A stretch of 25,139 nt of DNA from Propionibacteriaceae bacterium (GCA_030528545.1 JAUMYR010000010.1:14575-39713); one strand, 5' to 3'. Positions 7,449 through 16,187 are shown, counted from the stretch's first letter. The notes: generated by a model not told the origin, from the letters alone. A program made the numbers and translations.

Positions 7449-9061
7449 TGGCAGGCCCGGTTCACCCTCGCCTCTTTCGCCGGGCCCGCGCCACCAGGGT
7501 CTTCCTGGTGGCCGGGGTCGGCGTCGGCATCTCAACAGCCATCCTGGTGATCGTCCAGGCGTGGCTGTTGTCGCGTTCGGTGGTGAGCGTATTCACCACC
7601 GGTTCTATGTCCCAGGCCTGGGGGTTGCTGCCCTGGCTAGGCCTGGTCTTCGCCGGACGCGCCGCCTTGTCGTGGGCCCAGAACGTGCTGGCGGTGCACT
7701 CCGCCGCCGCGGTGAAGTCCCAGCTGCGGGCCGAGATCGCCCGGGCCCGGCTGGCCCGCCCGAAGACCGCCGGGGCGTCGACCTCGACGACCATCAACCT
7801 GGCCACGAAGGGCCTGGACGCCCTCGATGGCTACTTCTCCAAATACCTGCCCCAGCTGGGCCTGGCGGCGAGCGTCCCGTTCCTGGTCGGCGGGGTGATC
7901 TTGTGGGCCGACTGGGTATCGGCGGTCATCATCGTGGTGACCCTGCCGCTCATCCCGGTGTTCATGGCCCTGATCGGATGGACGACGGAAAAGGCGACCG
8001 CCCGGCGGTTCGCCGTGCAGACCCGGCTAGCCAATCACTTCGCTGACCTGGTGGAGGGGCTGCCGACCTTGCAGGCCTTCGGCCGGGCCCAGGCGCAGCG
8101 CCGAGGGGTCGAGATCACCGAGGAGGCGAACCGCCGCGAGACCATGCGGACGCTGTATGTGTCCTTCCTCTCTGCCCTGGCCCTGGAACTGCTGGCGACC
8201 TTGTCGGTCGCGGTCGTGGCCGTCACCATCGGCACCCGGGTGCTGTATGGGATGGTTGACTTCGAGACCGCGCTGTTCGTGCTGATCCTCGCCCCCGAAG
8301 CCTTCCTGCCGGTGCGCCAGGTCGGCGTCCATTTCCACGATTCCGCCGACGGGGTGGCGGCGGCCGATGCCGCCTTCGCCATCATCGACGAAGCCTCCCC
8401 GGGCGCCTCCCCCCGGGGAGGGGACGCCACCGATACGGCAGCCGCACGGTTCAGCGACGCAGGCTACCGCTACCCCGGGGCGGAGGAGGACGCGCTCAGC
8501 GGTTTCTCCCTGACCCTGGCCCCCGGCGAGGTCGTGGCCCTGTCCGGGGCCTCCGGCGGTGGCAAGTCGACCGCCTTGTCCCTGCTCATGGGCTTCATTG
8601 AACCCCAGCGGGGATCGGTCAGCGTAGGAGGCCTGGCCCCACGCGAAGCCCGGGAGCACCTGGCCTGGGTCGACCAGGACCCCGGCATGGTGACCGGCAC
8701 CGTCGCCGACAACCTCCGCCTCGGCTTCCCCGGGGCCACCACCCCCGACCTCCTTGCCGCACTGGCCGATGCCGGTGCCGGCTTCGGACCAGACAAATCA
8801 GTCGGGGACGACGGCGAGGGCCTGTCGGCTGGCGAGCGGCGCCGGGTCGCCCTGGCCCGGGCGCTGCTGCGCATCCGCCACGGCGGGGCCCGGCTGCTGG
8901 TCCTCGACGAACCGACAGCGGGGCTGGACGCTGACACCGAGGCGCGAGCGTTGGCCTCGGTACGCGCCTCCGGGGCCGGGGCACTCATCGTGAGCCACCG
9001 CCCCGCGGTGCTGGCCGCCGCCGACCGTGTCGTCTGGCTCGGGGGTGAGACCGATGCGTGA
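7448..9061 (+). CDS. cydD: Heterodimeric ABC exporter subunit CydD (cysteine/glutathione export, bd assembly)
   Basis: CydDC exports reductant thiols (and binds haem in E. coli) and is required to assemble cytochrome bd. I chose the GTG at 7448, which shares its first base with the cydB stop (TAGTG) and gives 537 aa; the longer upstream frame only reads through cydB. The N-terminal half has about six membrane segments. The ATPase half has Walker A GASGGGKST (367-375), signature LSAGERRRVALARALL, Walker B LLVLDEPTAGLD and the H-loop histidine in IVSHRP. The signature has SAGE rather than the usual SGGE. The 3' end overlaps cydC by 8 bp, so all four cyd genes look like one transcript. Confidence 0.93.
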   Translation: MAGPVHPRLFRRARATRVFLVAGVGVGISTAILVIVQAWLLSRSVVSVFTTGSMSQAWGLLPWLGLVFAGRAALSWAQNVLAVHSAAAVKSQLRAEIARARLARPKTAGASTSTTINLATKGLDALDGYFSKYLPQLGLAASVPFLVGGVILWADWVSAVIIVVTLPLIPVFMALIGWTTEKATARRFAVQTRLANHFADLVEGLPTLQAFGRAQAQRRGVEITEEANRRETMRTLYVSFLSALALELLATLSVAVVAVTIGTRVLYGMVDFETALFVLILAPEAFLPVRQVGVHFHDSADGVAAADAAFAIIDEASPGASPRGGDATDTAAARFSDAGYRYPGAEEDALSGFSLTLAPGEVVALSGASGGGKSTALSLLMGFIEPQRGSVSVGGLAPREAREHLAWVDQDPGMVTGTVADNLRLGFPGATTPDLLAALADAGAGFGPDKSVGDDGEGLSAGERRRVALARALLRIRHGGARLLVLDEPTAGLDADTEARALASVRASGAGALIVSHRPAVLAAADRVVWLGGETDA

Positions 9062-10631
9062 ACCGGTAACCCGCAGACTGCTGCGAGAGCTGATCCGCGA
9101 TGTCCCTGGGGGGAGGTGGCGGCTCGCGGTCTCGGTGCTGCTGGCCAGCCTCGCGGCGGGGGCCTCCGTGGCCCTCATGGGAGTCTCGGCGTGGCTGTTG
9201 AGCCGTGCCGCCGAACGCCCGGTGTTCCACGCCCTCGCCGTCGCGGCGGTAGGCGTGCGTTTCTTCGGCGTTTCCCGTGGCGTTTTCCGCTATCTGGAAC
9301 GGCTCCTAGGCCACGATGTCGCCCTGCGGCTACAGGCCGCGTTGCGGCTGCGCACCTATACCACGCTGGCCAAGACCACCCTGATCGGGCGCCGCCGCGG
9401 AGACCTGCTCGTGCGGGTCATCGCCGATGTCGAGGCGATCCTCGACCTGGTGGTGCGGGTCATCATCCCGTTCGCCTCGGCGCTGATCGTCGTGGTGGCG
9501 ACCAGTGCCATCCTGGGTTTCTTCTCACCCGGGTCGGCGATGGTGCTGTTCCTGACAGCGATCGCCGCGGGCGTGGTGCTGCCCTGGTTCGCCCAGCGGC
9601 TCAGCCTCGCCGCGGACGCCGAGGCGGTCCCGGCCCGCGGGCGCCTGGCCGATGAGTTGCACCAGCTGAGCCGCGCCAGCTCCGATATCGCGGCTTACCA
9701 GGCCGAGGGGGACTACCTGAATCGGGTACTGGACGCCGACGAGCGGCTGCGGCGCATCGAGCTCCGTTCGGCGTGGGTGCGGGGGCTGGCGAGCGGCGGC
9801 CAGGTTCTGGCCGCCGGGGTGGCGGTGATCGCCGCGCTCGCGATCGGCGGTCCGGAGGTATCCTCGGGACGGCTGGCCCCGGTGATGCTCGCGGTGCTGG
9901 TACTGACCCCGCTGGCGATGCACGAGGTGCTGGCGACTTTCGCCCAGGCAGCGCAGACTCACACCCGGGCGAAGGCGGCCCTGGAACGCCTGGCCGCCGT
10001 GCTGGATGCGCCCCCCGTTGGCAGCGGGGACGCCGACCAGACCCCGGCCGTGCGTCCCGGGCTGGAGCTGACGAAGGTGACGGTCGGCTGGCCGGGCGGC
10101 GAGCCCGTGGTCCGGGACTTCTCCTTGTGCGTCCAGCCCGGGGAGAGGGTGGCCCTGGTGGGGGCCTCCGGGTCGGGGAAGACCACGATCGCCGCGACCA
10201 TCATGGGACTCATCCCACCGCTGGCGGGCAGGATCGACACCTCGGGCCGGGTGGGCTATCTGGCCCAGGACGCCCACATCTTCGCGACTACCCTGGCGGA
10301 GAACGTCAAGGTCGGTAACCGGGAGGCTAGCGGCGATCAGATCGTTGCCGCGCTGGCGAAGGCCGGCCTGGACCTCGATCCCGAGCGTGTCGTGGGAGAA
10401 TCCGGCAGCACGCTGTCCGGTGGGGAGGCGCGTCGGCTGGCGCTGGCCCGGGTCCTGGCCGGTGAACGTGACCTGTGGATCTTGGACGAACCGACCGAGC
10501 ACCTCGACCACGAGACCGCTTCTGCGCTCATGTCCGATGTGTGGGCCAACGCGGGCGATCAGCCGGTTCTGGTCATCACGCATGACCCAGACGTCGTCGC
10601 CGCCTGTGACCGGGTGGTTCGGCTCACCTGA
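9054..10631 (+). CDS. cydC: Heterodimeric ABC exporter subunit CydC
   Basis: This is the second half of the CydDC exporter. The start is the ATG at 9054, eight bases inside cydD and preceded by GGGGTGAGA; this gives 525 aa. An in-frame start at 9027 would only add residues overlapping cydD. About six membrane segments occupy residues 15-300. The nucleotide-binding domain has Walker A GASGSGKTT (370-378), signature LSGGEARRLALARVL, Walker B LWILDEPTEHLD and H-loop VITHDPD. Both ATP sites of the heterodimer therefore look nearly canonical. Its last 8 bp overlap the convergent mazF-like gene. Confidence 0.93.
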   Translation: MREPVTRRLLRELIRDVPGGRWRLAVSVLLASLAAGASVALMGVSAWLLSRAAERPVFHALAVAAVGVRFFGVSRGVFRYLERLLGHDVALRLQAALRLRTYTTLAKTTLIGRRRGDLLVRVIADVEAILDLVVRVIIPFASALIVVVATSAILGFFSPGSAMVLFLTAIAAGVVLPWFAQRLSLAADAEAVPARGRLADELHQLSRASSDIAAYQAEGDYLNRVLDADERLRRIELRSAWVRGLASGGQVLAAGVAVIAALAIGGPEVSSGRLAPVMLAVLVLTPLAMHEVLATFAQAAQTHTRAKAALERLAAVLDAPPVGSGDADQTPAVRPGLELTKVTVGWPGGEPVVRDFSLCVQPGERVALVGASGSGKTTIAATIMGLIPPLAGRIDTSGRVGYLAQDAHIFATTLAENVKVGNREASGDQIVAALAKAGLDLDPERVVGESGSTLSGGEARRLALARVLAGERDLWILDEPTEHLDHETASALMSDVWANAGDQPVLVITHDPDVVAACDRVVRLT

Positions 10632-10941
10632 AGATCGGCAGGTCGAGGTCGAAGGCGTTGACCATCGCTTCCGCCAGGTACTCCTCCTGATCGGGTAGTA
10701 GGTATCCGATGCGGCGCCCCAGCTGCGAGGTGGGCACCGTCGTGATCTGGTCCAGGTTGACCACCGCGACCCTTTCCAGCCCGTTCTCGGGTCCTACCGG
10801 GACCTCCGAACACAGCCCGCGGATCGTGTCGCTGATGGGTGCCACGGTGACGCTCGGCAATGCTGCCCGAGTCGCCTCCCTCGTCAAGACGAGGACGGGG
10901 GTGAGGATCTCCAGTTGCGCGAGGTGGATGGCCCTGCGCAT
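10624..10941 (-). CDS. MazF/PemK-family endoribonuclease toxin
   Basis: The 105-aa product fits the MazF/PemK fold. PVLVLTREA, the conserved core segment VAPISDTIRGLCSEVPVGPE, and VVNLDQITTVP (the strand with the usual N-L-D) are all recognisable. Such toxins cleave single-stranded mRNA at short motifs and are neutralised by a co-expressed antitoxin. The start at 10941 makes TGATG with the antitoxin stop, so the pair is translationally coupled; a start 12 bases upstream is less likely. The 3' end overlaps cydC tail to tail by 8 bp. The cleavage motif cannot be inferred. Confidence 0.85.
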   Translation of the reverse strand: MRRAIHLAQLEILTPVLVLTREATRAALPSVTVAPISDTIRGLCSEVPVGPENGLERVAVVNLDQITTVPTSQLGRRIGYLLPDQEEYLAEAMVNAFDLDLPIFR

Positions 10942-11177
10942 CAGCCCACCCACGCCCGGCGCGGGACCGGCGTCAGCGCCGACTCCGGCGCCTGCTCAGC
11001 GGGATCGGTGGGCTCGGATAACAGTTCGACATCTCGTTCTGCAGCGAGCCGACGGAACTCGCGTTCTAACGCACGAGCCACGACATCTGCGCGAGTCTCC
11101 GCGACCCCCTCGTCCACGGCCTCATCCAAGCGCTGCACCAGGGCCGCCGGGAGCCGAACACTGATCTGGATGGTCAC
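10941..11177 (-). CDS. Ribbon-helix-helix antitoxin for the MazF-like toxin
   Basis: The 78-aa product opens with TIQISVRLPAALVQRLDEAV and continues through TRADVVARALEREF, the beta-alpha-alpha ribbon-helix-helix DNA-binding fold found in CopG/MazE-type antitoxins. The acidic, Pro-rich C-terminus (residues 50-78) is the likely toxin-binding tail, probably unfolded when free. It lies first in the two-gene unit, as usual for autoregulated type II systems. The start is GTG at 11177 with TAGGCT seven bases upstream, suggesting a leaderless mRNA. mtnN lies 72 bp upstream on the same strand. Confidence 0.82.
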   Translation of the reverse strand: MTIQISVRLPAALVQRLDEAVDEGVAETRADVVARALEREFRRLAAERDVELLSEPTDPAEQAPESALTPVPRRAWVG

Positions 11178-11184
11178 GGGGCCA

Positions 11185-11190
11185 AGCCTA
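11185..11190 (-). promoter_or_regulatory. -10 box of the toxin-antitoxin pair, leaderless
   Basis: On the minus strand TAGGCT ends seven bases before the GTG start of the antitoxin. The same hexamer and spacing occur at purF. Confidence 0.45.
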
Positions 11191-11249
11191 CCCGGCGGCG
11201 AAACCGCCCGGGGGAAGACCCCGGAAAGTGGTCCCTGTTCTTCCCGCCT

Positions 11250-11927
11250 TCACTCGGTCAGCATCACCGAGACCCAATGCAGGCTGCGCTCGGCCGCCTG
11301 GGCTAGGAAGGCTGGGAAGTCGAGGTGGGCCTCGTCGTCCGCGGAGTCGGAGATGATTCTCACCACGACGAAGGGGATGCCCAATTTGGTCGCCGCCATC
11401 GCGGTCGCCGCGCCCTCCATCTCGGCGGCCAGGGCGCCGAAGCTGGAGCGCAGTTGCGCCACCCGATCGGCCGACGCGATGAACTGGTCCCCGCTGGCGA
11501 TGCGCCCGACATGCACCTTCGCCCCGGTCGACGCGACGGCCCGGATCGCGCGTTCTCGCCACCTGGGGTCCGTCGGCCAGCTCAGCGGCTCCCCGAGCAG
11601 GACGCCGGGGGCGAAACCCAGCGCGGTCACATCCACGTCGTGTTGCACCAGATCGGAGGCGACGACCACGTCCCCGACCGCGATGCCGGGGGCGAGACCA
11701 CCGGCCAGCCCGGTGAAAATGATGGCCTCCACCCCGAGGCTCGCCAGCGCCGCGGTCGCCAGCGCCGCGTTGACCTTCCCTACCCCGCTTTGGGCCAGGG
11801 CCACCGGTCTGGCGTGCAGCCATCCGCGCCAGACCGTGGTCCCGCCGACGGTCTCCTCGCGGCGGTCCCGCAATTCCTCGCGCAGCCGCGAAACTTCGGC
11901 GTCCATGGCCCCCAGCAGTCCGATCAC
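11250..11927 (-). CDS. mtnN: 5'-methylthioadenosine/S-adenosylhomocysteine nucleosidase
   Basis: The enzyme hydrolyses the N-glycosidic bond of MTA and SAH, releasing adenine and recycling by-products of S-adenosylmethionine use. The 225-aa length is typical. The opening MIGLLGAMDAE carries catalytic Glu11; SGDQFI is at 146-151, the MEG substrate motif at 170-172 (Glu171), and the general acid Asp194 is in ISDSADDEA, all in family-typical positions. The start is GTG at 11927, with TAGGGT seven bases upstream and no Shine-Dalgarno sequence. It is divergent from purF, with 126 bp between them. Confidence 0.93.
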   Translation of the reverse strand: MIGLLGAMDAEVSRLREELRDRREETVGGTTVWRGWLHARPVALAQSGVGKVNAALATAALASLGVEAIIFTGLAGGLAPGIAVGDVVVASDLVQHDVDVTALGFAPGVLLGEPLSWPTDPRWRERAIRAVASTGAKVHVGRIASGDQFIASADRVAQLRSSFGALAAEMEGAATAMAATKLGIPFVVVRIISDSADDEAHLDFPAFLAQAAERSLHWVSVMLTE

Positions 11928-11934
11928 AGGCCCA

Positions 11935-11940
11935 ACCCTA
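11935..11940 (-). promoter_or_regulatory. -10 box of mtnN, leaderless
   Basis: On the minus strand TAGGGT is followed by seven bases and then the GTG start. No -35 is evident. Confidence 0.4.
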
Positions 11941-12040
11941 GATCAGCCGTGCCGCTTCCGTGGGCCCACCAGGGCGGGAACTCCCGGCGATGACCCACAC
12001 CGCGACCCCGGCGATGATGCGCGTCCTCGGCTCTGGGCGG

Positions 12041-12046
12041 TAGGCT
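12041..12046 (+). promoter_or_regulatory. -10 box of purF, leaderless
   Basis: TAGGCT, then CAGCGTT (seven bases), then the GTG start. No ribosome-binding site is present, consistent with a leaderless purF mRNA. Confidence 0.45.
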
Positions 12047-12053
12047 CAGCGTT

Positions 12054-13496
12054 GTGGCCCGCCCTGATGGACGTCTGACGCACGAACTCGACCCCCACGA
12101 CCGTGGACCCCAGGACGCCTGTGGGGTGTTCGGGGTGTGGGCACCGCACGAGGATGTCGCCAAGCTCACCTACTTCGGTCTCTATGCGCTACAGCACCGC
12201 GGCCAGGAGTCCGCCGGTATCGCTGTGAGCAATGGCCGCCGGATCATGGTCTTCAAGGACATGGGCCTGGTCAGCCAGGTCTTCGACGAGGCGGCCCTCA
12301 ACTCGCTGCATGGGAGGCTGGCGATCGGCCACACCAGGTACGCCACTACGGGGGCCTCCGAGTGGAAGAACGCCCAGCCCACGTTCCGGGCGACCCCGGA
12401 CGGCAGTGGGCTCGCTCTGGGGCACAACGGCAACCTGGTCAACACCGACGAGTTGGAGTCCTGGCTCGCCGAGAGGGATTCCGCCGCCGAGGTCCCCCAC
12501 AAGGCCGCGATGGACTCCACCAACGACACCTCTCTCATCACCGCGCTGATGACGACTTTCCCGGGCCAGACGATCGAGGAGGCCGCCTGTGCCGTGCTGC
12601 CCCGGCTGCGGGGAGCGTTCTCGCTGGTGTTCATGACCGAGCAGACGCTGTACGCCGCCCGGGACCCTCAGGGCATCCGCCCACTGGTGTTGGGACGCCT
12701 GTCGAATGGCTGGGTGGTGGCCTCCGAGACCGCGGCTCTCGACATCGTCGGGGCGAGTTTCATCCGTGAGATCGAACCCGGGGAGTTCATCATCATCGAC
12801 GCCGAGGGGCTTCGCTCGCGCAGGTTCGCCGACCCTGAGCCGAAGGGCTGCATCTTCGAGTATGTCTACCTCGCCCGCCCGGACACCACCATCGCCGGAC
12901 GCAGCGTCTACGCTAGCCGTGTCGAGATCGGACGCACCCTGGCCCGGGAGCACCCGGTGGAGGCGGACCTGGTCATTCCGACCCCGGATTCGGGCACCCC
13001 GTCGGCGATCGGTTACGCCGAGGAGTCCGGCATCCCCTACGGCCAGGGGCTCATCAAGAACGCCTACGTGGGACGCACCTTCATCCAGCCGACCCAGACC
13101 ATCCGCCAGTTGGGCATCCGGCTCAAGCTGAACCCGCTGCGGGAGGTCATCTCGGGTAAACGGCTCGTGGTGGTGGACGACTCGATCGTGCGCGGCAACA
13201 CCCAGCGCGCGGTGGTCCGCATGTTGCGGGAGGCGGGGGCCCGCGAGGTGCATGTGCGGATCAGTTCTCCCCCGGTGCTGTGGCCGTGTTTCTACGGCAT
13301 TGACTTCGCCACCCGGGCCGAGCTGATCGCACCCGGGCTCAGCTCCGACGACATTTGCCGCTCCATTGGCGCCGATTCGCTGGGCTTTGTCTCCCAGGAG
13401 GGCCTAGTCGCCGCGACCACCCTTCCCGAAGACCGGCTGTGCCGGGCCTGTTTCGACGGTATTTACCCCGTTCCGACTGAACAGAGGATCTCATGA
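12054..13496 (+). CDS. purF: Amidophosphoribosyltransferase
   Basis: First committed step of de novo purine synthesis: PRPP plus glutamine gives phosphoribosylamine. The product is 480 aa from a GTG start. Residues 1-22 form a propeptide; Cys23 in DACGVFGVW is the N-terminal nucleophile exposed by self-cleavage. The glutaminase domain shows LQHRGQESAG and RYATTG. The phosphoribosyltransferase domain has the PRPP motif VVVDDSIVRGNT (372-383). Cys266, Cys412, Cys463 and Cys466 keep the spacing of the [4Fe-4S] ligands known from the Bacillus-type enzyme, so this is the iron-sulfur, propeptide-bearing class, expected to be oxygen-sensitive. The stop overlaps purM by ATGA. Confidence 0.96.
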   Translation: MARPDGRLTHELDPHDRGPQDACGVFGVWAPHEDVAKLTYFGLYALQHRGQESAGIAVSNGRRIMVFKDMGLVSQVFDEAALNSLHGRLAIGHTRYATTGASEWKNAQPTFRATPDGSGLALGHNGNLVNTDELESWLAERDSAAEVPHKAAMDSTNDTSLITALMTTFPGQTIEEAACAVLPRLRGAFSLVFMTEQTLYAARDPQGIRPLVLGRLSNGWVVASETAALDIVGASFIREIEPGEFIIIDAEGLRSRRFADPEPKGCIFEYVYLARPDTTIAGRSVYASRVEIGRTLAREHPVEADLVIPTPDSGTPSAIGYAEESGIPYGQGLIKNAYVGRTFIQPTQTIRQLGIRLKLNPLREVISGKRLVVVDDSIVRGNTQRAVVRMLREAGAREVHVRISSPPVLWPCFYGIDFATRAELIAPGLSSDDICRSIGADSLGFVSQEGLVAATTLPEDRLCRACFDGIYPVPTEQRIS

Positions 13497-14551
13497 CCAA
13501 CCAATCCGCATACGCCGCCGCTGGCGTCGACATTGAGGCAGGCGACCGCGCCGTCGAGCTGATGAAGCAATGGGTGGCTAAGACTCAGCGCCCCGAGGTG
13601 ATCGGAGGCCTGGGTGGCTTCGCCGGGCTGTTCGACGCATCGGCGCTGAAGGGTTACCGCCATCCGGTCCTGGCCTCCTCGACTGACGGGGTGGGGACGA
13701 AGGTCGCGATCGCCCAGGCCATGGACATCCACGACACCATCGGCTTCGACCTGATCGGCATGCTGGTCGACGACCTAGTGGTCTGCGGGGCCGAGCCGCT
13801 GTTCGTCACCGACTACATCGCTTGCGGGCGCGTGGTGCCGGAACGGATCGCGGCCATCGTCAAGGGCATCGCCGAGGCCTGCGTCGAGGCCGGGTGCGCG
13901 CTGCTGGGCGGAGAGACCGCCGAACATCCCGGGCTGCTGGGCCCCGACGAGTACGACATCGCGGGAGCCACCACCGGCGTCGTGGAGAAGGACAAGATCA
14001 TCGATGGGTCGGCGATCCGCACCGGGGACACCGTGCTGGCGATCGCCTCCTCAGGGTTGCACTCCAATGGCTACTCGCTGGTCCGCGAGATCTTCCTCAA
14101 CCGCCACAAGTGGTCTTTGACCAGGCACGTCGACGAGTTTGGCCGCACCCTCGGGGAGGAACTGCTGACCCCAACCGAGGTCTACGCCAACGACGTCATG
14201 GCGCTGTTGCGCGAGGTGGAGGTGCACGGGCTCAGCCACATCACCGGAGGCGGGCTCGCCAGTAACCTGGCTCGGGTGGTGCCAGACGGGCTCCGGGTGA
14301 CTATCGAGCGGGGCACCTGGACCCCCGCCCCGGTGTTCCAGCTGACGCAGCAGCTAGGCGCGGTGTCCCAGCCAGACATCGAAGCGACCCTGAACATGGG
14401 GGTTGGCATGGTCGCGGTGCTGCCCCAGGAGGCCGCCGAGCGCGGACGCGACCTGCTGACCGCGCGTGGGCTGGCGTCCTGGATCGCCGGGGTGGTCGGG
14501 CCGGGCGACGGCCCGGGGAGAGTCGAGCTCGTCGGGACTCACCCCGCCTGA
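13493..14551 (+). CDS. purM: Phosphoribosylformylglycinamidine cyclo-ligase
   Basis: Fifth step of purine synthesis: ATP-dependent ring closure of FGAM to AIR. The 352-aa product matches the family length. Recognisable parts are the N-terminal YAAAGVDIEAG, the ATP-binding STDGVGTK (about residues 64-71), GFDLIGMLVDDLVVCGAEP, LLGGETAEHPG and the C-terminal HITGGGLASNLARV. Translation is coupled to purF by a 4-bp overlap (ATGA). The two genes act in the same pathway but are not consecutive steps. Confidence 0.96.
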   Translation: MTNQSAYAAAGVDIEAGDRAVELMKQWVAKTQRPEVIGGLGGFAGLFDASALKGYRHPVLASSTDGVGTKVAIAQAMDIHDTIGFDLIGMLVDDLVVCGAEPLFVTDYIACGRVVPERIAAIVKGIAEACVEAGCALLGGETAEHPGLLGPDEYDIAGATTGVVEKDKIIDGSAIRTGDTVLAIASSGLHSNGYSLVREIFLNRHKWSLTRHVDEFGRTLGEELLTPTEVYANDVMALLREVEVHGLSHITGGGLASNLARVVPDGLRVTIERGTWTPAPVFQLTQQLGAVSQPDIEATLNMGVGMVAVLPQEAAERGRDLLTARGLASWIAGVVGPGDGPGRVELVGTHPA

Positions 14552-14971
14552 CACTCCCCGCCTCCTGACCGGGAGTCCGCGTCCGGGGGAATTGGCCGCT
14601 CGGCGGCCCGCGTGGGGATGGGAGGATGCCTCGGCTGTTCCCGGGCTGGCGAAGTCCCCCTAGCAGGGTCTTTCCCGGTGCCCTCGTGGCCGGTCCTGTT
14701 TGCCGTGGCCTTGGTTCTCTTTCACACCTTCCGGTATTCCGCGTTCCGGCAACAGCGCTGGTCGGCTCCTCGTCATCCCCTCCGAGGCCTCTATCCCGGG
14801 CGCCGCACGGGACCAGCGCGGGGTTTCTCGAAGCCGGTAGCCGCCACGATGCGGATAGGGCCCCTCCCCTTTGGTTTATCGGCTCCTCATTGGGTACCCT
14901 GTATCCACGAGTAACTGACAGATCATTCCGCGGCCATGCCGCGATGGACACAGCGAGGGGGTCGACCCAAG
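14552..14971. other. 420-bp gap between purM and the DUF3073 gene
   Basis: No gene is supported. Reading frames here have low-complexity Pro/Arg/Ser composition and no good start. A possible promoter lies near the right end. No tRNA-like cloverleaf or repeat was noticed. Confidence 0.4.
14871..14900 (+). promoter_or_regulatory. Candidate promoter of the DUF3073-hydrolase unit
   Basis: TTGGTT (14871-14876), an 18-bp spacer, then TACCCT (14895-14900). Transcription would start near 14907, giving a leader of about 65 bases with a GAGGGGG ribosome-binding site before the ATG at 14972. Confidence 0.35.
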
Positions 14972-15181
14972 ATGGGGCGCGGCCGTGCAAAGGCAAAACA
15001 GACCAGGGTTGCCAGGGACCTGAAGTACCGTCCGGTGGACACCGATTTCGCCTCTTTGGAGCGCGAGCTACGCGGGCAGTCCGCCGAGGATTACGACGAG
15101 GCCCCTGATCGCTACGCCGAACTCGCTGCCCAGTACGAGGTCGATGACTACGACGACTACGAGGACGAGGAGCGCCGCTAA
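14972..15181 (+). CDS. DUF3073 small conserved actinobacterial protein
   Basis: The 69-aa product opens MGRGRAKAKQTRVARDLKYR, the basic start characteristic of the DUF3073 family, and ends in a very acidic tail (DDYDDYEDEE). I chose the ATG at 14972 because the family starts at MGRGRAKAKQ and GAGGGGG lies upstream; an earlier in-frame ATG at 14936 would add an atypical 12 residues. DUF3073 genes often follow purM in Actinomycetota, as here. The function is unknown; the charge pattern (basic head, acidic tail) would suit nucleic-acid or ribosome binding, which is speculation. Confidence 0.85.
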   Translation: MGRGRAKAKQTRVARDLKYRPVDTDFASLERELRGQSAEDYDEAPDRYAELAAQYEVDDYDDYEDEERR

Positions 15182-16152
15182 TGGCCTGGCGGCCTGACCC
15201 CATGCTGCCGGGTTACGAGTGCCGCGAGATTCCGCTTCCGCAAGAGCCAACGGTCACCGGTGAGACCCCGGGTTCCTTGCGTGCGACGCTGGTGCGGCGC
15301 AATGAACCGAGCCAGCCCAGGGCCGTGCTCTATGTGCACGGGTGGAATGACTATTTCTTCCACACCCACGTGGCCGATTTCTTCGCTTCCTGCGGCGTCG
15401 ACTTCTACGCGATCGACCTGCGGCGCTACGGCCGCAGCCTGGTCGAGGGACAGAAGGCGGGCTACATCTCCGCGCTGAGCGAGTACTACGCCGAGCTGGA
15501 CGCGGCCCTCGCCCTGGTGCGGGCCGATCACGACCGGATCGCGGTGCTCGGCCACTCGACCGGTGCGCTCACCTCGGCCCTGTGGGTCGCGGACCGTCCC
15601 GGGCAGTTCGCAGCGTTGCTGCTCAACGCGCCATGGGTCGCGAGGCATCCGTCCGAGCCCCGGCATGGGCTCATGCGGATGGTTCTGGCCGGTCTATCCA
15701 GCCTGGATCCGCTGCGCCCGGTCCCCTCCGCCGAAGGGTTCTACGCCCGGACGCTGCACGTCAGCCAGGACGGCGAGTGGGATTACAACCTCGACTACAA
15801 GGGCCACCCCGCGTTCAAGCCGCGGCTGGGATGGTGCCAGGCGGTCCTCGAAGGCCACTCCCGGGTGGCCAAGGGGCTCAACATCGACTGTCCGGTGTTC
15901 GCGATGCTGAGCAAGCGCTACGACCCCTCCACGACGTGGAGCGAGGCCCTGACCAGGGCCGACGTGGTCTTCGACGTGGGGCGGAACGCGAACCGGGTGC
16001 CCTCCCTCGGCGACCAGGTGACCGTGGTGCGGATCGATGGGGCCAAGCACGACGTGTTCCTGTCTCTGCCGCAGGCCCGGCAGGCCGCCTTCGCGGAGCT
16101 GTCCCGCTGGATGTCGTGCTATTTCCCAGCGGAGGAACCCGGCCAGGCCTAG
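15181..16152 (+). CDS. Alpha/beta hydrolase (S33-like, monoacylglycerol-lipase type)
   Basis: The 323-aa product shows the alpha/beta-hydrolase core: oxyanion-hole segment LYVHGWNDY (about 50-58), the strand FYAIDLRRYGRS, the nucleophile elbow GHSTG with Ser126, and the catalytic-histidine region DGAKHDVFLS with His290. Asp248 in RYDPS is the likely acid. No signal peptide or membrane segment is visible, so it is probably cytosolic. The substrate is unknown; the nearest general type is serine aminopeptidase S33/lysophospholipase. Its ATG overlaps the DUF3073 stop (TAATG), which indicates translational coupling. Confidence 0.85.
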   Translation: MAWRPDPMLPGYECREIPLPQEPTVTGETPGSLRATLVRRNEPSQPRAVLYVHGWNDYFFHTHVADFFASCGVDFYAIDLRRYGRSLVEGQKAGYISALSEYYAELDAALALVRADHDRIAVLGHSTGALTSALWVADRPGQFAALLLNAPWVARHPSEPRHGLMRMVLAGLSSLDPLRPVPSAEGFYARTLHVSQDGEWDYNLDYKGHPAFKPRLGWCQAVLEGHSRVAKGLNIDCPVFAMLSKRYDPSTTWSEALTRADVVFDVGRNANRVPSLGDQVTVVRIDGAKHDVFLSLPQARQAAFAELSRWMSCYFPAEEPGQA

Positions 16153-16164
16153 CCGGTCTACCTA

Positions 16165-16187
16165 GCCGCTATCCGGCCGTCAGCGGC
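16165..16187. terminator. Weak hairpin between convergent genes
   Basis: GCCGCT and AGCGGC (6 bp) flank an 11-base loop between the hydrolase stop and the end of the HerA-like gene, overlapping the latter's stop codon. It has no T-tract on either strand; it could serve both genes, but weakly. Confidence 0.25.

Noticed and set aside
14507..14526. GC hairpin near the end of purM as a terminator
   Set aside because: It lies inside the coding sequence and has no T-tract.
14612..14914. 100-codon frame between purM and the DUF3073 gene
   Set aside because: Low-complexity composition, no ribosome-binding site, and overlapping frames are equally open.
14301..15203. 300-codon minus-strand frame across the end of purM and the DUF3073 gene
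   Set aside because: Arg/Pro/Ser-rich shadow of high-GC DNA, opposite two well-supported genes.
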